NCBI GenBank assembly: GCA_009843635.1
Contig: VYDB01000115.1
Span: 1-49,259, forward strand
Reading direction: 5' to 3'
From: Gammaproteobacteria bacterium
GTDB lineage: Bacteria > Pseudomonadota > Gammaproteobacteria > Pseudomonadales > Azotimanducaceae
DNA: 49,259 bases
Position 1 is the first letter of the stretch. Each line of letters starts with the position of its first letter. The notes beneath the pieces were generated by a model. It had not been told where the DNA came from and made no database searches. It worked only from the letters and a program-made list of their open reading frames with translations. The position numbers and the translations under genes were made by a program. This document shows positions 7,439 to 16,596 of the stretch, piece by piece.

Positions 7439-8836
7439 CGCCGCTTCTGTGGCGGTGATGCGGCTCTTCAGCCAGCCGGTTTCACTGTAGTTGCTGCCTT
7501 GCTCGTAGGCCCGGTCGAGGAGTTGATTGAGGGCGTCCAGACGGGCTTGCAGCAATTCGCGGTGGTCGGGCTGGCCGGCAAGCCCGAGTTCGATCCAATG
7601 CAGGGCGGCTTCCGGCTCGCCCGCTTCCAGGCTTTGCCGAGCTCGAGCCGCGAGCGTTTGGGAGCCGCCGGCCAGTTCGGCGATGTCGGGATAGAGTTCG
7701 CGGACTTGGAGCGGGTAGAGTTCGGTGGTCGATTCGAAATGGAACCAGGTGCTGTAGTGCTCCCAGATGCTGCGGACGTTCCAAGACACCTTGCCGTGGC
7801 CTTGGCTCAAGGCGAGTTCCGGCGGCAGTTGAATGTCCCGCATCAGTTGCCAGAGGGAATCGCCCCGGTTCATGCCGGCCACCGTTTGGTCGTGGATGAA
7901 CTGCGTTGCGTCGCGCATCCTCCGCATGTCCTGACGGATGCGCTCACCGCCGCTGACGGGATCGAAATGGCTCGGCAGCACAATCTCCGGCTCCAGCGCG
8001 ATCAGCTTGTCGAGCGAGCGGACGTAGGCGAGCGGGTCGCGGAACTTCTCGCCGCGCAGCGTGAACAGGTTCGGCACCATGGGAAACAGGGGGCCGAAAA
8101 AGTCGCCGCTGAACAGCAGGCGTTGCTCGGGGAGCCATAGAACCAAGTTGTCGTCCCCCTCGGCGCCTGCTGCCGCGATCGCCTCGAAGCGAATGCCGCC
8201 CAAGGTGAATGCGTAAACAGCGCCCTCCGTCACTTCGATGTCCGGGGTGATGCCACCATAAACGTTCATGCCGCTGTCCGGCGGCTCCTCCGGCATGAAG
8301 GTGTACAAGAGCCGGTTTCTCGACCAGAAGTGCCGTTCAAGGTCCTTAAGGTAGCGCTGACCCTCGTGAAACCTCGCATGGGTGACCACTGTGGCATCCG
8401 GAAACTCAGCCAGCCAGAACTTGGTGCCGCCGATGTGGTCGGCGTGGGAATGGGACAGCACGATGTGGGTGATCTCGCCGGCTGCCGCCTCCTGCAGCAG
8501 GCGCTTGTGCTTGGCGGCTTGGGTGGCCAGCCCCGTATCGAACAGCACAAGGCCCTCGGCGGTGCGGATCAGGAAGGTGTTGCCCACGCCGGAAGCGCGA
8601 AAGACATCGGCGGCGGGTTGATCCACTCCGACCTCGATGTGCTGCAGGCCGGCGACGGTTTTCACGTCCGTCCGATCATCCAGCTCAGTTTGCGAAGCGA
8701 TGTAGGAACTGGCCAGCGTGCCCACGGCCTCCGCCCGGCGTTCGTCGATCACCCGGGAGAGGCCGGTGTCCCGCAACACATAGCCCAGCACGATTCCGAG
8801 CAGCAGCACACCGAGCCATTTCAAGACGTTAACCAT
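7427..8836 (-). CDS. MBL-fold alkyl-sulfatase-like hydrolase
   Basis: A 469-residue metallo-beta-lactamase-fold protein with the zinc motif HSHADH near residues 135-140 and further ligands in FSGDF and LPSHFD. A stretch around GKVSWNVRSIWEHYS matches the alkyl-sulfatase dimerisation domain of the SdsA1/YjcS family, whose members cleave alkyl sulfates such as SDS. It is shorter than SdsA1 (about 650 residues), and I see no full C-terminal SCP2-like domain. Residues 5-22 form a hydrophobic segment, so it is a membrane anchor or signal sequence. It lies 60 bp downstream of the NYN nuclease gene on the same strand and is tail-to-tail with a type I sulfatase. The substrate is inferred. Confidence 0.82.
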   Translation of the reverse strand: MVNVLKWLGVLLLGIVLGYVLRDTGLSRVIDERRAEAVGTLASSYIASQTELDDRTDVKTVAGLQHIEVGVDQPAADVFRASGVGNTFLIRTAEGLVLFDTGLATQAAKHKRLLQEAAAGEITHIVLSHSHADHIGGTKFWLAEFPDATVVTHARFHEGQRYLKDLERHFWSRNRLLYTFMPEEPPDSGMNVYGGITPDIEVTEGAVYAFTLGGIRFEAIAAAGAEGDDNLVLWLPEQRLLFSGDFFGPLFPMVPNLFTLRGEKFRDPLAYVRSLDKLIALEPEIVLPSHFDPVSGGERIRQDMRRMRDATQFIHDQTVAGMNRGDSLWQLMRDIQLPPELALSQGHGKVSWNVRSIWEHYSTWFHFESTTELYPLQVRELYPDIAELAGGSQTLAARARQSLEAGEPEAALHWIELGLAGQPDHRELLQARLDALNQLLDRAYEQGSNYSETGWLKSRITATEAALAF

Positions 8837-8888
8837 GGCGCTTCCCCTGCCTAACCCGTTCGGCCTTGCGTTTTGCGGCAGCCCGCCG

Positions 8889-8907
8889 ACCGGCCTTTAG
8901 GGCCGGT
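8889..8907. repeat. GC hairpin around a stop codon
   Basis: ACCGGCC, loop TTTAG, GGCCGGT: a perfect 7-bp stem whose loop contains the TAA of the NYN gene. No T-run follows on the minus strand, so it is more likely an mRNA-end or processing structure than a terminator. Confidence 0.35.
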
Positions 8908-9499
8908 ACTTGATCCGCTCGCCCTCAATCGCGATGTAGTTCAGCTTCTGCAGACCGCTGACCAGCGCGTCGAGCTGCTCCTCGGTGAGGCTCTTTCCAA
9001 ACAGGTTGTTGATGGTGGTGCGCACCGTGCGCACCTTGCGCGGACGCGACTTGCCCTGCATGTCGAAGTTTCTGACCACCTTTTGGAGCTGGTCGTCAAG
9101 CGAGCCGGATTCATCCGCCCGCAGCCAGGGAATCTCAAACAGGCCCTTGCGGCGCTCAACTTGGATGCCGCTCTCCTTGAGATGCCTGATGAGCGGATCG
9201 AACCCGGCATCCTTGGAGACTAGGTGGAAGTGGTCGTCTGACCCGGGCTTAGCCAGCCTGCCGAGGTAGTAGGCGATGTGGAAGTCGAGCGCGTTCTTGC
9301 CGCTGCCGGTGATCTCAATGTACTGCGCATCGCTGCCGAAGGACTGCATCTCGAACACCAAGTCCCTTGGCAGCCGCGTCTGGTTCGCGCCCACGAACAC
9401 AATGATCCGGAAGTCGACTTCCTGCGAATCGCCCTTCAACGCCGCCAAGTTTTTCGGCTGAACGTTCTCGTAGTCGATCAGCACATGGTGGGTGGCCAT
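8897..9499 (-). CDS. NYN/PIN-like nuclease-fold protein
   Basis: A 200-residue protein beginning with the NYN-domain motif LIDYENVQP (Asp9, Glu11, Asn12), followed by GKNALDFHIAYYLG and SKDAGFD, which supply the remaining acidic residues of a PIN-like metal site. Such proteins are putative RNases acting in the cytoplasm. The C-terminal 70 residues are basic, then acidic, and may be a nucleic-acid-binding or winged segment. A TACAAT-like -10 box (9529-9534, minus) lies 29 nt upstream. The gene ends inside a 7-bp GC hairpin (8889-8907). The RNA target is unknown. Confidence 0.8.
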   Translation of the reverse strand: MATHHVLIDYENVQPKNLAALKGDSQEVDFRIIVFVGANQTRLPRDLVFEMQSFGSDAQYIEITGSGKNALDFHIAYYLGRLAKPGSDDHFHLVSKDAGFDPLIRHLKESGIQVERRKGLFEIPWLRADESGSLDDQLQKVVRNFDMQGKSRPRKVRTVRTTINNLFGKSLTEEQLDALVSGLQKLNYIAIEGERIKYRP

Positions 9500-9674
9500 C
9501 GCCTACCCCAAGAGCCCGACACACGCTGATTGTAGAACGAAGATGAGCGGCCGTACCACTGCCTGGCCGAGGCCGGCCCGCTCAGGGGGTGGTGGCTCGC
9601 AGGGTTTCCGCCGGGCTTCAAGGCCCAGTGGCCCTAGCGTATTCTTCCGGCCTACCGAATAGTGGACGGTGGCC

Positions 9675-10571
9675 ATGGAGTACTTCCCCAATCTCCCCGT
9701 GGGAGAATTCGACCAACCCGGGGCATGGGCAAAGGCGAAGGAGGCCCAAGGCTGGCACGGCATCTGCGCCAGCGACCATCTTTTTCTGGGCGACCACCGG
9801 TATCCGCACGTCTTCGTAACGGCCATGGCAATGGCCGGCGCCACCGAGCGCATCACGGTGACCACGTCGTTCGCCAATAACCTGTTCCGCTCGCCCGTCG
9901 AGTTCGCGCAGGCAGCGCTGGCTTTGCAGACGTTCTCAGGCGGGCGATTCGAGGCTGGGTTGGGAGCCGGTTGGGCGGTGGCCGAGATGCGCGCAATGGG
10001 GATGCCCTATCCCGACGGCCCGACGCGGGTGAGCCTGTATGTCGAAGCGCTGCGAATCGCGGCCGCCTTGATCCGCACCGGGCAGTGCCGCTTCTCGGGC
10101 GAACATTACCGAATCGACATTGCCGGTGACTCCGCGATCGGCCCCACACCGGCAAGGCCGCCGCTGCTGATTGCATCGGCAGGCGGTCCCCGAGCGCTCC
10201 GCGAAGTGACCCCGCTGGTGGATCGAGTGGAGATCAAGGCCAGCGCTCGCGGCACCCGCGGCGGCGCACTCGACCTAGCTACGGTGGCCACGGTCACGGA
10301 GGATGAAGTCAAACGCAACGTCGAGCGCGTCAAGGCCATCGACGCGGCCAAGCCCTTGGGCATCTTCCTGCTGGTGGCCGCTGGGCAAGCCCCGGAGGTC
10401 ATGGCCCTGAAGGGCTTGTTCGGAACCGGCTACTTGGGCCAATTCGTCGGCCATCCGGACGAAGTGGCGCGCTCGCTCGAGAATCTAGCCAGCTTGGGTA
10501 TCGACCGCGTCCAGCTCACCGAACTCGCGCCGGGCTCCCATGATGCGTTGGCGGAAAGGCTATTGAGGTAG
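9675..10571 (+). CDS. Luciferase-like (LLM class) oxidoreductase
   Basis: A 298-residue TIM-barrel protein of the bacterial-luciferase-like superfamily, using FMN or F420 for redox of small organic molecules. The N-terminal half (GICASDHLFLGDH, then TTSFANNLFRSPVEFAQ) and the GGRFEAGLGAGW motif near residues 93-104 are typical. The middle region is compact, and the usual C-terminal LEDLASLGIDRV-type helix is present. The ATG at 9675 follows GGACGG with suitable spacing; a GTG two codons upstream is possible. It is divergent from the NYN gene across a 175-bp spacer that holds no gene. Substrate and cofactor cannot be told from sequence. Confidence 0.82.
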   Translation: MEYFPNLPVGEFDQPGAWAKAKEAQGWHGICASDHLFLGDHRYPHVFVTAMAMAGATERITVTTSFANNLFRSPVEFAQAALALQTFSGGRFEAGLGAGWAVAEMRAMGMPYPDGPTRVSLYVEALRIAAALIRTGQCRFSGEHYRIDIAGDSAIGPTPARPPLLIASAGGPRALREVTPLVDRVEIKASARGTRGGALDLATVATVTEDEVKRNVERVKAIDAAKPLGIFLLVAAGQAPEVMALKGLFGTGYLGQFVGHPDEVARSLENLASLGIDRVQLTELAPGSHDALAERLLR

Positions 10572-10659
10572 GCCCAGCTTTGGGACAGGGTGCTTCCCGC
10601 CGCGACAAGTTGCCTTCCTAGTGGGCAGCCGCCCTAAACGGGTTGAATGGTCAGTTTGC

Positions 10660-11349
10660 ATGATGCCTAAATTGGGCAGTAACATGCCCGAAATGGGAAA
10701 CATAATATCAACTCCTTCATCCAACCCAACCGGCAGCCGGGCTACCTGTGCGCACATTGATGCGCCCACTAGCATCGCGGATGCGCTGTTCACCACCACT
10801 CAGCAACGTGTGCTGGCATTGCTGTTCGGCCATCCGTCACGCAGCTTTTTCGCCAGCCAGCTCATCGCGCAAACCGGTTCCGGATCCGGTGCCGTGCAGC
10901 GGGAACTAAAGCGCCTCGCCTCCAGCGGGCTGGTCACTGTCACCCGCATCGGCAAACAGAAACACTACAAAGCGAACCCCGATTGCCCGGTGTTCGAAGA
11001 GCTTTGCGCGCTCACGCGCAAAACAGTGGCCATGGTTGAACCAATTCAGGAGGCGTTGGAGCCCATCGCTGACTGCGTCGAATGCGCGCTGCTTTACGGC
11101 TCCGTGGTAAAGGGCACCGATACTGCGGCTAGCGATATCGATCTCCTTGTAGTGGCGGACGACCTCACGCTGGAGGCGCTCTTTACAGCGCTCGCACCCG
11201 CGGAGGCGAGCTTGGATCGGGAAATCAGCCCCGTGCTCTACACACCTCAGGAGTTTGCAACGCGACGGGCGGCTGGCAATTCCTTTCTGACACGCGTACT
11301 GGAGGGCGAACACCTCGTCTTGGTGGGAGATGCCAATGGCAGAGCTTGA
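10660..11349 (+). CDS. HTH-nucleotidyltransferase (MNT-type) protein
   Basis: The protein joins an ArsR/MarR-like winged helix (about residues 40-105: TTTQQRVLALLFG ... GSGAVQRELKRLASSGLV) to a minimal nucleotidyltransferase with GS at 147-148 and the metal-binding DxD at Asp159/Asp161. Such MNT proteins pair with HEPN proteins as toxin-antitoxin modules, where the transferase can AMPylate and silence the HEPN partner. The HEPN gene follows with a 14-bp overlap. The start is uncertain: GTG 10621 and ATGs at 10660, 10684 and 10693 share the frame and none has a clear ribosome binding site. If the operator candidates at 10664-10699 are real, the ATG at 10693 or a leaderless start is likely. Confidence 0.8.
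   Translation: MMPKLGSNMPEMGNIISTPSSNPTGSRATCAHIDAPTSIADALFTTTQQRVLALLFGHPSRSFFASQLIAQTGSGSGAVQRELKRLASSGLVTVTRIGKQKHYKANPDCPVFEELCALTRKTVAMVEPIQEALEPIADCVECALLYGSVVKGTDTAASDIDLLVVADDLTLEALFTALAPAEASLDREISPVLYTPQEFATRRAAGNSFLTRVLEGEHLVLVGDANGRA
10664..10699 (+). promoter_or_regulatory. Tandem near-palindromic operator candidates
   Basis: Two related 15-bp near-palindromes, TGCCTAAATTGGGCA (10664-10678) and TGCCCGAAATGGGAA (10685-10699), start exactly 21 bp apart, about two helical turns. A weaker related match (GCCCTAAACGGG) lies at 10631-10642. They sit at the start of a gene whose product carries a winged helix-turn-helix, so autoregulation is the natural reading. Confidence 0.5.
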
Positions 11350-11752
11350 GCTCGACAACTTGGTCAGGATCGGTCGGCTCAAGATGGAGCCCTCGGCGCC
11401 AAGCGAGATTCAAGGGCTGGTGCAATCTGGCATCCGGCGGCTGGAAGACGCAGAACGCCCTGAATTGAGTCAAGAAAGCCGCTTCGATCTTGCCTACAAC
11501 GCGGCGCACGCCTTGGCCCTTGCCGCGCTCAGGGCCAAGGGCTACCGATCTGAATCGCGCTACTTGGTGTTCCAATGCCTACAGCACACGCTCGATCTGC
11601 CGCAAGCACAATGGCGCGTACTCGACCAAGCGCACCGAAAGCGCAACCTTGCCGAGTACGAAGGCGATATGGACGTGGATGAACACCTTCTTGCCGCACT
11701 CTTTCGCGTGGCGCGTGAGGTCGCGAAGCGAGTCGCCAAAGCAGCGCCCTGA
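11336..11752 (+). CDS. HEPN-domain protein, partner of the MNT-type transferase
   Basis: A 138-residue all-helical protein with the motif AHRKRNLAEYEGD at residues 99-111, characteristic of a HEPN branch found beside minimal nucleotidyltransferases. In toxic HepT-type HEPN RNases the motif is R-X4-6-H; here the corresponding position reads R103-N-L-A-E-Y108, so the catalytic His is replaced by Tyr. It may be inactive, act differently, or be a modification target. I prefer the ATG at 11336, which has GGGAG 6 nt upstream; an ATG at 11330 is also in frame. It overlaps the end of the transferase gene, indicating coupled translation. Confidence 0.75.
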   Translation: MAELELDNLVRIGRLKMEPSAPSEIQGLVQSGIRRLEDAERPELSQESRFDLAYNAAHALALAALRAKGYRSESRYLVFQCLQHTLDLPQAQWRVLDQAHRKRNLAEYEGDMDVDEHLLAALFRVAREVAKRVAKAAP

Positions 11753-11792
11753 GCAACAAGCGCGGCAACAAGTGCCGCAGCCGCGGCCTTGT

Positions 11793-11972
11793 GTGCCGTT
11801 GCCAAGATCTGAAGCGCTCTACCGCAGCTCACTCAAGTTCGAGGGCAACGGAGCGATCGTCTTGCACCAAACCGCCGATCTTCCGATTGCCCCGTTGGAA
11901 CATTGCATTTCGATGGCGCTCACCTATCACCGCCGCAAGAAGCTTCCCCTGCTGGGCGAGTCCCCGCGTTAG
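11793..11972 (+). pseudogene. Short 59-codon ORF, possible gene fragment
   Basis: A GTG-started frame 40 nt after the HEPN gene encodes 59 residues. The part after residue 8 (LYRSSLKFEGNGAIVLH, then ALTYHRRKKLPLLG) has a protein-like composition, whereas the frame upstream does not. I do not recognise the family with certainty. It reads like the C-terminal end of a larger protein whose N-terminus was lost, possibly when the neighbouring module inserted. Its stop overlaps the stop of the dehalogenase-like gene by 4 bp. Confidence 0.35.
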
Positions 11973-13060
11973 GCATCCGGCGTCTGTGAGGCCGGCGCTT
12001 CCGCATCCGGATCGTCAGACTCGATTTCCGCGGGCAGCGCCTTGCCCTGCATGAAGTCCACCATCAGGCCAGCGAGCGCCCTGCCCGCATCTTCCTGAAC
12101 GAAGTGTCCGGCGCCCCGGATCACGACGTTCTGCGCGGTCGGAACCCGCGCAAGAAAAGCCTGCTCCCCGCCCCGGGTGATGACGTCGGAGTCCGTGAAC
12201 GCCACTAGGAAGGGCTTGTCCCAGCGCTCGAACACGGCCCAGGCCGCCTCGTTCTCGCGCAGTTGCGACGGCACGAGGTAGGGCATGATCTGCGCAGCGG
12301 CCTTGTAGCGCCCATCCGGGAACGGCGCTTCGTAAGCGGCGCGCACGCCCTCGCCCCCGCCCAGGAAGGACATGAGGCGTCCGACGGGCAGATCCTCGAC
12401 GTGGTAGCTGTAGGCCACCCAGCGCGGGAACGTGAGTTGCGCCTGCAATTCCTCGAAGGTCAGCGCGCCCTCCCACCAGACCGCCAGTTTGAAGAGCGGG
12501 TAGCCGACCCAAGCCTGGATGCCGCTGGCCGCTGGCAGCCCGGTGTTGGAGACCACCACGCGGGCAAAACGGCTTGGCTCGGCGGCGACCACGCGCAGGC
12601 CAATGAGCCCGCCCCAATCCTGGCCGAAGAACGTGGTGTTCCTGAGGTCGAGAGCCCGCACCAGCTCGAGCATGTATTGGATCTGCATCGGATAGCTGTA
12701 GGCGTCTCGGTCCACGAATTTGTCGGAACGTCCGAAGCCCACCAGATCCGGTGCCACGACCCGGTACCCGGCCTGCGTGAAGACCGGAATCATCTTGCGG
12801 AAGAGGTAGCTCCAGGTCGGCTCGCCGTGGATCAGGAGCAGCGTCTCCCCGTCGGACGGCCCCTCGTCCAGATAGTGCAGGCGGATGTCGCCAGCCTGCA
12901 GGTAGTTTGGCGCATAGGGGAAGTCCTCAAGGTTCTCGAAGCGGGCGTCGGGCGTGCGAAGCACGCCGGGCCGGACTTCCTCAGCCTGCGCCAAGGTGCC
13001 GAATGGCAAGGCAGCGATCGCCAGCCAAAGCGGGATTCCTTTGGTCACGTCTTTCTCCAC
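11969..13060 (-). CDS. Secreted haloalkane-dehalogenase-like alpha/beta hydrolase
   Basis: A 363-residue alpha/beta hydrolase matching subfamily I haloalkane dehalogenases: oxyanion-side motif HGEPTW (78-83), nucleophile Asp148 in FGQDWGG with Trp149 as a halide-stabilising candidate, acid Asp290 or Asp292 in FTDSD, and base His319 in GAGHFVQED. Known members hydrolyse carbon-halogen bonds to alcohol plus halide. Unusually it has an N-terminal signal peptide (about residues 10-26, ending LAQA), so it is probably periplasmic, and an acidic C-terminal tail. The start lies 1 nt after the stop of the TPP enzyme gene, so they are co-transcribed. An Asp nucleophile also occurs in epoxide hydrolases, but the HGEPTW and cap features favour dehalogenase. 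Confidence 0.8.
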   Translation of the reverse strand: MEKDVTKGIPLWLAIAALPFGTLAQAEEVRPGVLRTPDARFENLEDFPYAPNYLQAGDIRLHYLDEGPSDGETLLLIHGEPTWSYLFRKMIPVFTQAGYRVVAPDLVGFGRSDKFVDRDAYSYPMQIQYMLELVRALDLRNTTFFGQDWGGLIGLRVVAAEPSRFARVVVSNTGLPAASGIQAWVGYPLFKLAVWWEGALTFEELQAQLTFPRWVAYSYHVEDLPVGRLMSFLGGGEGVRAAYEAPFPDGRYKAAAQIMPYLVPSQLRENEAAWAVFERWDKPFLVAFTDSDVITRGGEQAFLARVPTAQNVVIRGAGHFVQEDAGRALAGLMVDFMQGKALPAEIESDDPDAEAPASQTPDA

Positions 13061-13061
13061 A

Positions 13062-14732
13062 TTAGCGGTTTATCGCGCTGGGGCGGGTTAAGGCCTTCGG
13101 CATCATGATGAACTCCCAAGGGGAGGCTTCAGCTTCATTGCCAAGAACCACTTCTATCAGCGTGGGCTCGTCCCGCCCTAGCGCGCGTTCCAACAGGGGC
13201 CGGAGGGCTTGGGGGTTGCTGGTGCGGTGGGCCTCGACGCCGAAGCTCTCGGCCAGGCGCACGAAGTCTGGATTCTGCAGGTCCGCGCCAGCTAGGCGGC
13301 CGTCGAACAGTCGTTGCTGGTCGCGGCGCACGTTGACGTAGGCGCTGTTGTTGAACAACAGCGTCACCAAGCCGATCTGGTGCGCTGCGGCCGTCGCCAG
13401 CTCCTGTAGGCCGAAGAGAAAGCCGCCGTCGCCGGTCACGGAGACCACCGCCCGGTCGGGGTTGGCCACCTTGACGCCCAAGGCAGTGGGGAAGCCAAAT
13501 CCCAAAGTCCCTTGAAAGCCTTCAGTGACATAGGTTCTAGGCGCGAGGACCGGCCAGGCGAAATAGCTCGCAAAGCCCATTTGCGAGAGTTCCGGCACGA
13601 AGAAGCCATCGCGGGGCAAGACGTCGCGAATGGCGCGCAGGTAGTCCACTTGGGGCTGAATCTTCTCCACTGCCGCATCGGCGCGGGCCTTGGCGGAACG
13701 AATCTCATCGAGCCGGTCGGGATTGGGCGCAGCCAAGCTCTCAAGCTCGCGCAGCAGCGCTCGGCAGGCTTCGGCGGAATCCGCAACGACCGCGATGTCC
13801 GGGCGCAGCCGGTCCATTTCCTGAGGGTCGATGTCGATGCGAATGATCGTGGGGCCGCGGGCGGGCTTTTGCTCGTAGCGGTTCATGTCCCGCCAGCGCA
13901 TGTACGGCATTTCCAGGCGGCTGCCGATGCCAATCAGCACGTCCACCGCATCGTAAAGTTCCCGGGCAGCCACTGATCGGACGCCCAGCGCATGATCTTC
14001 AGGAACGATGCCGCGGCCGCTGCGGAACGCGGTGACCGGCGCGTTCAGCAGTTCCGCCAAGGCCTGCACTTCGTCAGCCGCATGTTGCGCCCCGGCGCCG
14101 CACATGATCATCGGCTTCTTGGCGGCGGCGATGGTGCGGGCGGCGGCTTGGATGGCGTCGGTGTCGAGTCGCGGATTGACGATGGCTGGATGGCCGTCGT
14201 CGAAAGTGACCTCGCCGTGTTCGGCCATGGTGTCCCAGCACATTTCCGCAGTGACCGGCCCAGGACGACCGCTGCGCGCGGTCTGGAAGGCGCGGTTGAT
14301 GATGGCCGGTGCATCGGCTGGCTGACCGATGTGCAAGGCATCCTTGATGAAGGTCCGCAAGGTGGCGGGCTGGTCGGGCAACTCATGCAAGTGGCCCCGA
14401 CTCTTGCCGAGGAATTGCGAAGGCACTTGGCCGGTCAGGCCGACCACTGGCGCGCAGCCGCCCATGGCCGTCAGCAGCGCCGTGGCCGTGTTCAAAATGC
14501 CCGGTCCCGGAACGACCGCGAAGGCCGCTGGCCGGCCGGTCGATTTGGCCGCGCCATAGGCCATGTAGGCGGCCGCTTGCTCGTGGCGGGGAAAGACCAG
14601 TTGCGCGCCAAGGCGCTTGAAAGCGTCAAAAAGCGGATAAATCTGGGCGCCGGGGAGGCCAAAGACGGTGCCGATGCCGTTGGCGAGCGTGGCTCGGGCC
14701 ATCGCTTCGCCTCCCGTCATCTGGGCCATCAA
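13062..14732 (-). CDS. Thiamine-diphosphate-dependent enzyme (acetolactate-synthase-like)
   Basis: A 556-residue member of the large-subunit acetolactate synthase/decarboxylase superfamily. The N-terminal Pyr domain has the cofactor-activating Glu51 in the RHE motif, and the C-terminal PP domain has the ThDP motif GDGG (434-437) ending at Asn461-Asn462. A central FAD-like domain lies at about 190-330. It lacks an ilvN-type regulatory subunit beside it, and the residues around the active site (ITE versus decarboxylase types) do not fix the substrate; a decarboxylase or carboligase of 2-oxo acids or 2-hydroxyacyl compounds is possible. It starts at the base next to the atpC stop and is followed 1 nt later by the dehalogenase-like gene. 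Confidence 0.85.
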   Translation of the reverse strand: MMAQMTGGEAMARATLANGIGTVFGLPGAQIYPLFDAFKRLGAQLVFPRHEQAAAYMAYGAAKSTGRPAAFAVVPGPGILNTATALLTAMGGCAPVVGLTGQVPSQFLGKSRGHLHELPDQPATLRTFIKDALHIGQPADAPAIINRAFQTARSGRPGPVTAEMCWDTMAEHGEVTFDDGHPAIVNPRLDTDAIQAAARTIAAAKKPMIMCGAGAQHAADEVQALAELLNAPVTAFRSGRGIVPEDHALGVRSVAARELYDAVDVLIGIGSRLEMPYMRWRDMNRYEQKPARGPTIIRIDIDPQEMDRLRPDIAVVADSAEACRALLRELESLAAPNPDRLDEIRSAKARADAAVEKIQPQVDYLRAIRDVLPRDGFFVPELSQMGFASYFAWPVLAPRTYVTEGFQGTLGFGFPTALGVKVANPDRAVVSVTGDGGFLFGLQELATAAAHQIGLVTLLFNNSAYVNVRRDQQRLFDGRLAGADLQNPDFVRLAESFGVEAHRTSNPQALRPLLERALGRDEPTLIEVVLGNEAEASPWEFIMMPKALTRPSAINR

Positions 14733-15152
14733 TCAACGCCGACGCTTGCGCAGTTCCTCCAACGTGCGCTGCTGGGCCATGGCTTCCGCCAACTGGGCGG
14801 CGGCCAAGGAGAAATCGAAATCGGCGGCCTGTTCGGACAGGGCGCGTTCGGCGGCTTCCCGGGCGGCCGCGGCCGCGGCTTCGTCGATGTCTTCGGCGCG
14901 GGAGGCGGTGTCCGCCAAGATGGTGACGATGCCTGGCTGCACTTCGATGAAGCCTCCGGAGGCGTAGAACACCTCCTCGTCGCCGTTCTCCAGGCGCAGT
15001 TGGACGGTGCCGGGGCGAATGCCGGTCAGAAGCGGCGCGTGGCCCGGCATGATGCCGAGCTCGCCAATGGTGCCGCGCAGGCTGACCATGGCCACGGGGC
15101 CGGAGAAGATCGCCTGCTCGGCGCTGACGATGTCGCACTGCATGGTGGCCAT
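14733..15152 (-). CDS. atpC: ATP synthase F1 epsilon subunit
   Basis: The 139-residue epsilon subunit forms part of the central stalk and regulates rotation. An N-terminal beta-sandwich (MQCDIVSAEQAIFSGP ... GELGIMPGHAPLLTGI) is followed by a helical C-terminal hairpin with an Ala/Glu-rich segment. It is the last gene of the atp operon, 11 nt after atpD, but the TPP enzyme gene begins directly after its stop, so the transcript probably continues. Confidence 0.97.
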   Translation of the reverse strand: MATMQCDIVSAEQAIFSGPVAMVSLRGTIGELGIMPGHAPLLTGIRPGTVQLRLENGDEEVFYASGGFIEVQPGIVTILADTASRAEDIDEAAAAAAREAAERALSEQAADFDFSLAAAQLAEAMAQQRTLEELRKRRR

Positions 15153-15163
15153 ATGAGGGGCTC

Positions 15164-16561
<1,398 letters not shown>

Positions 16562-16596
16562 TCATTAGTGGTTTAAGTGTTTCTCGGTTGATGCCG

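Noticed and set aside
8889-8907. Hairpin after the NYN gene as an intrinsic terminator
   Set aside because: No T-run follows the stem on the minus strand.
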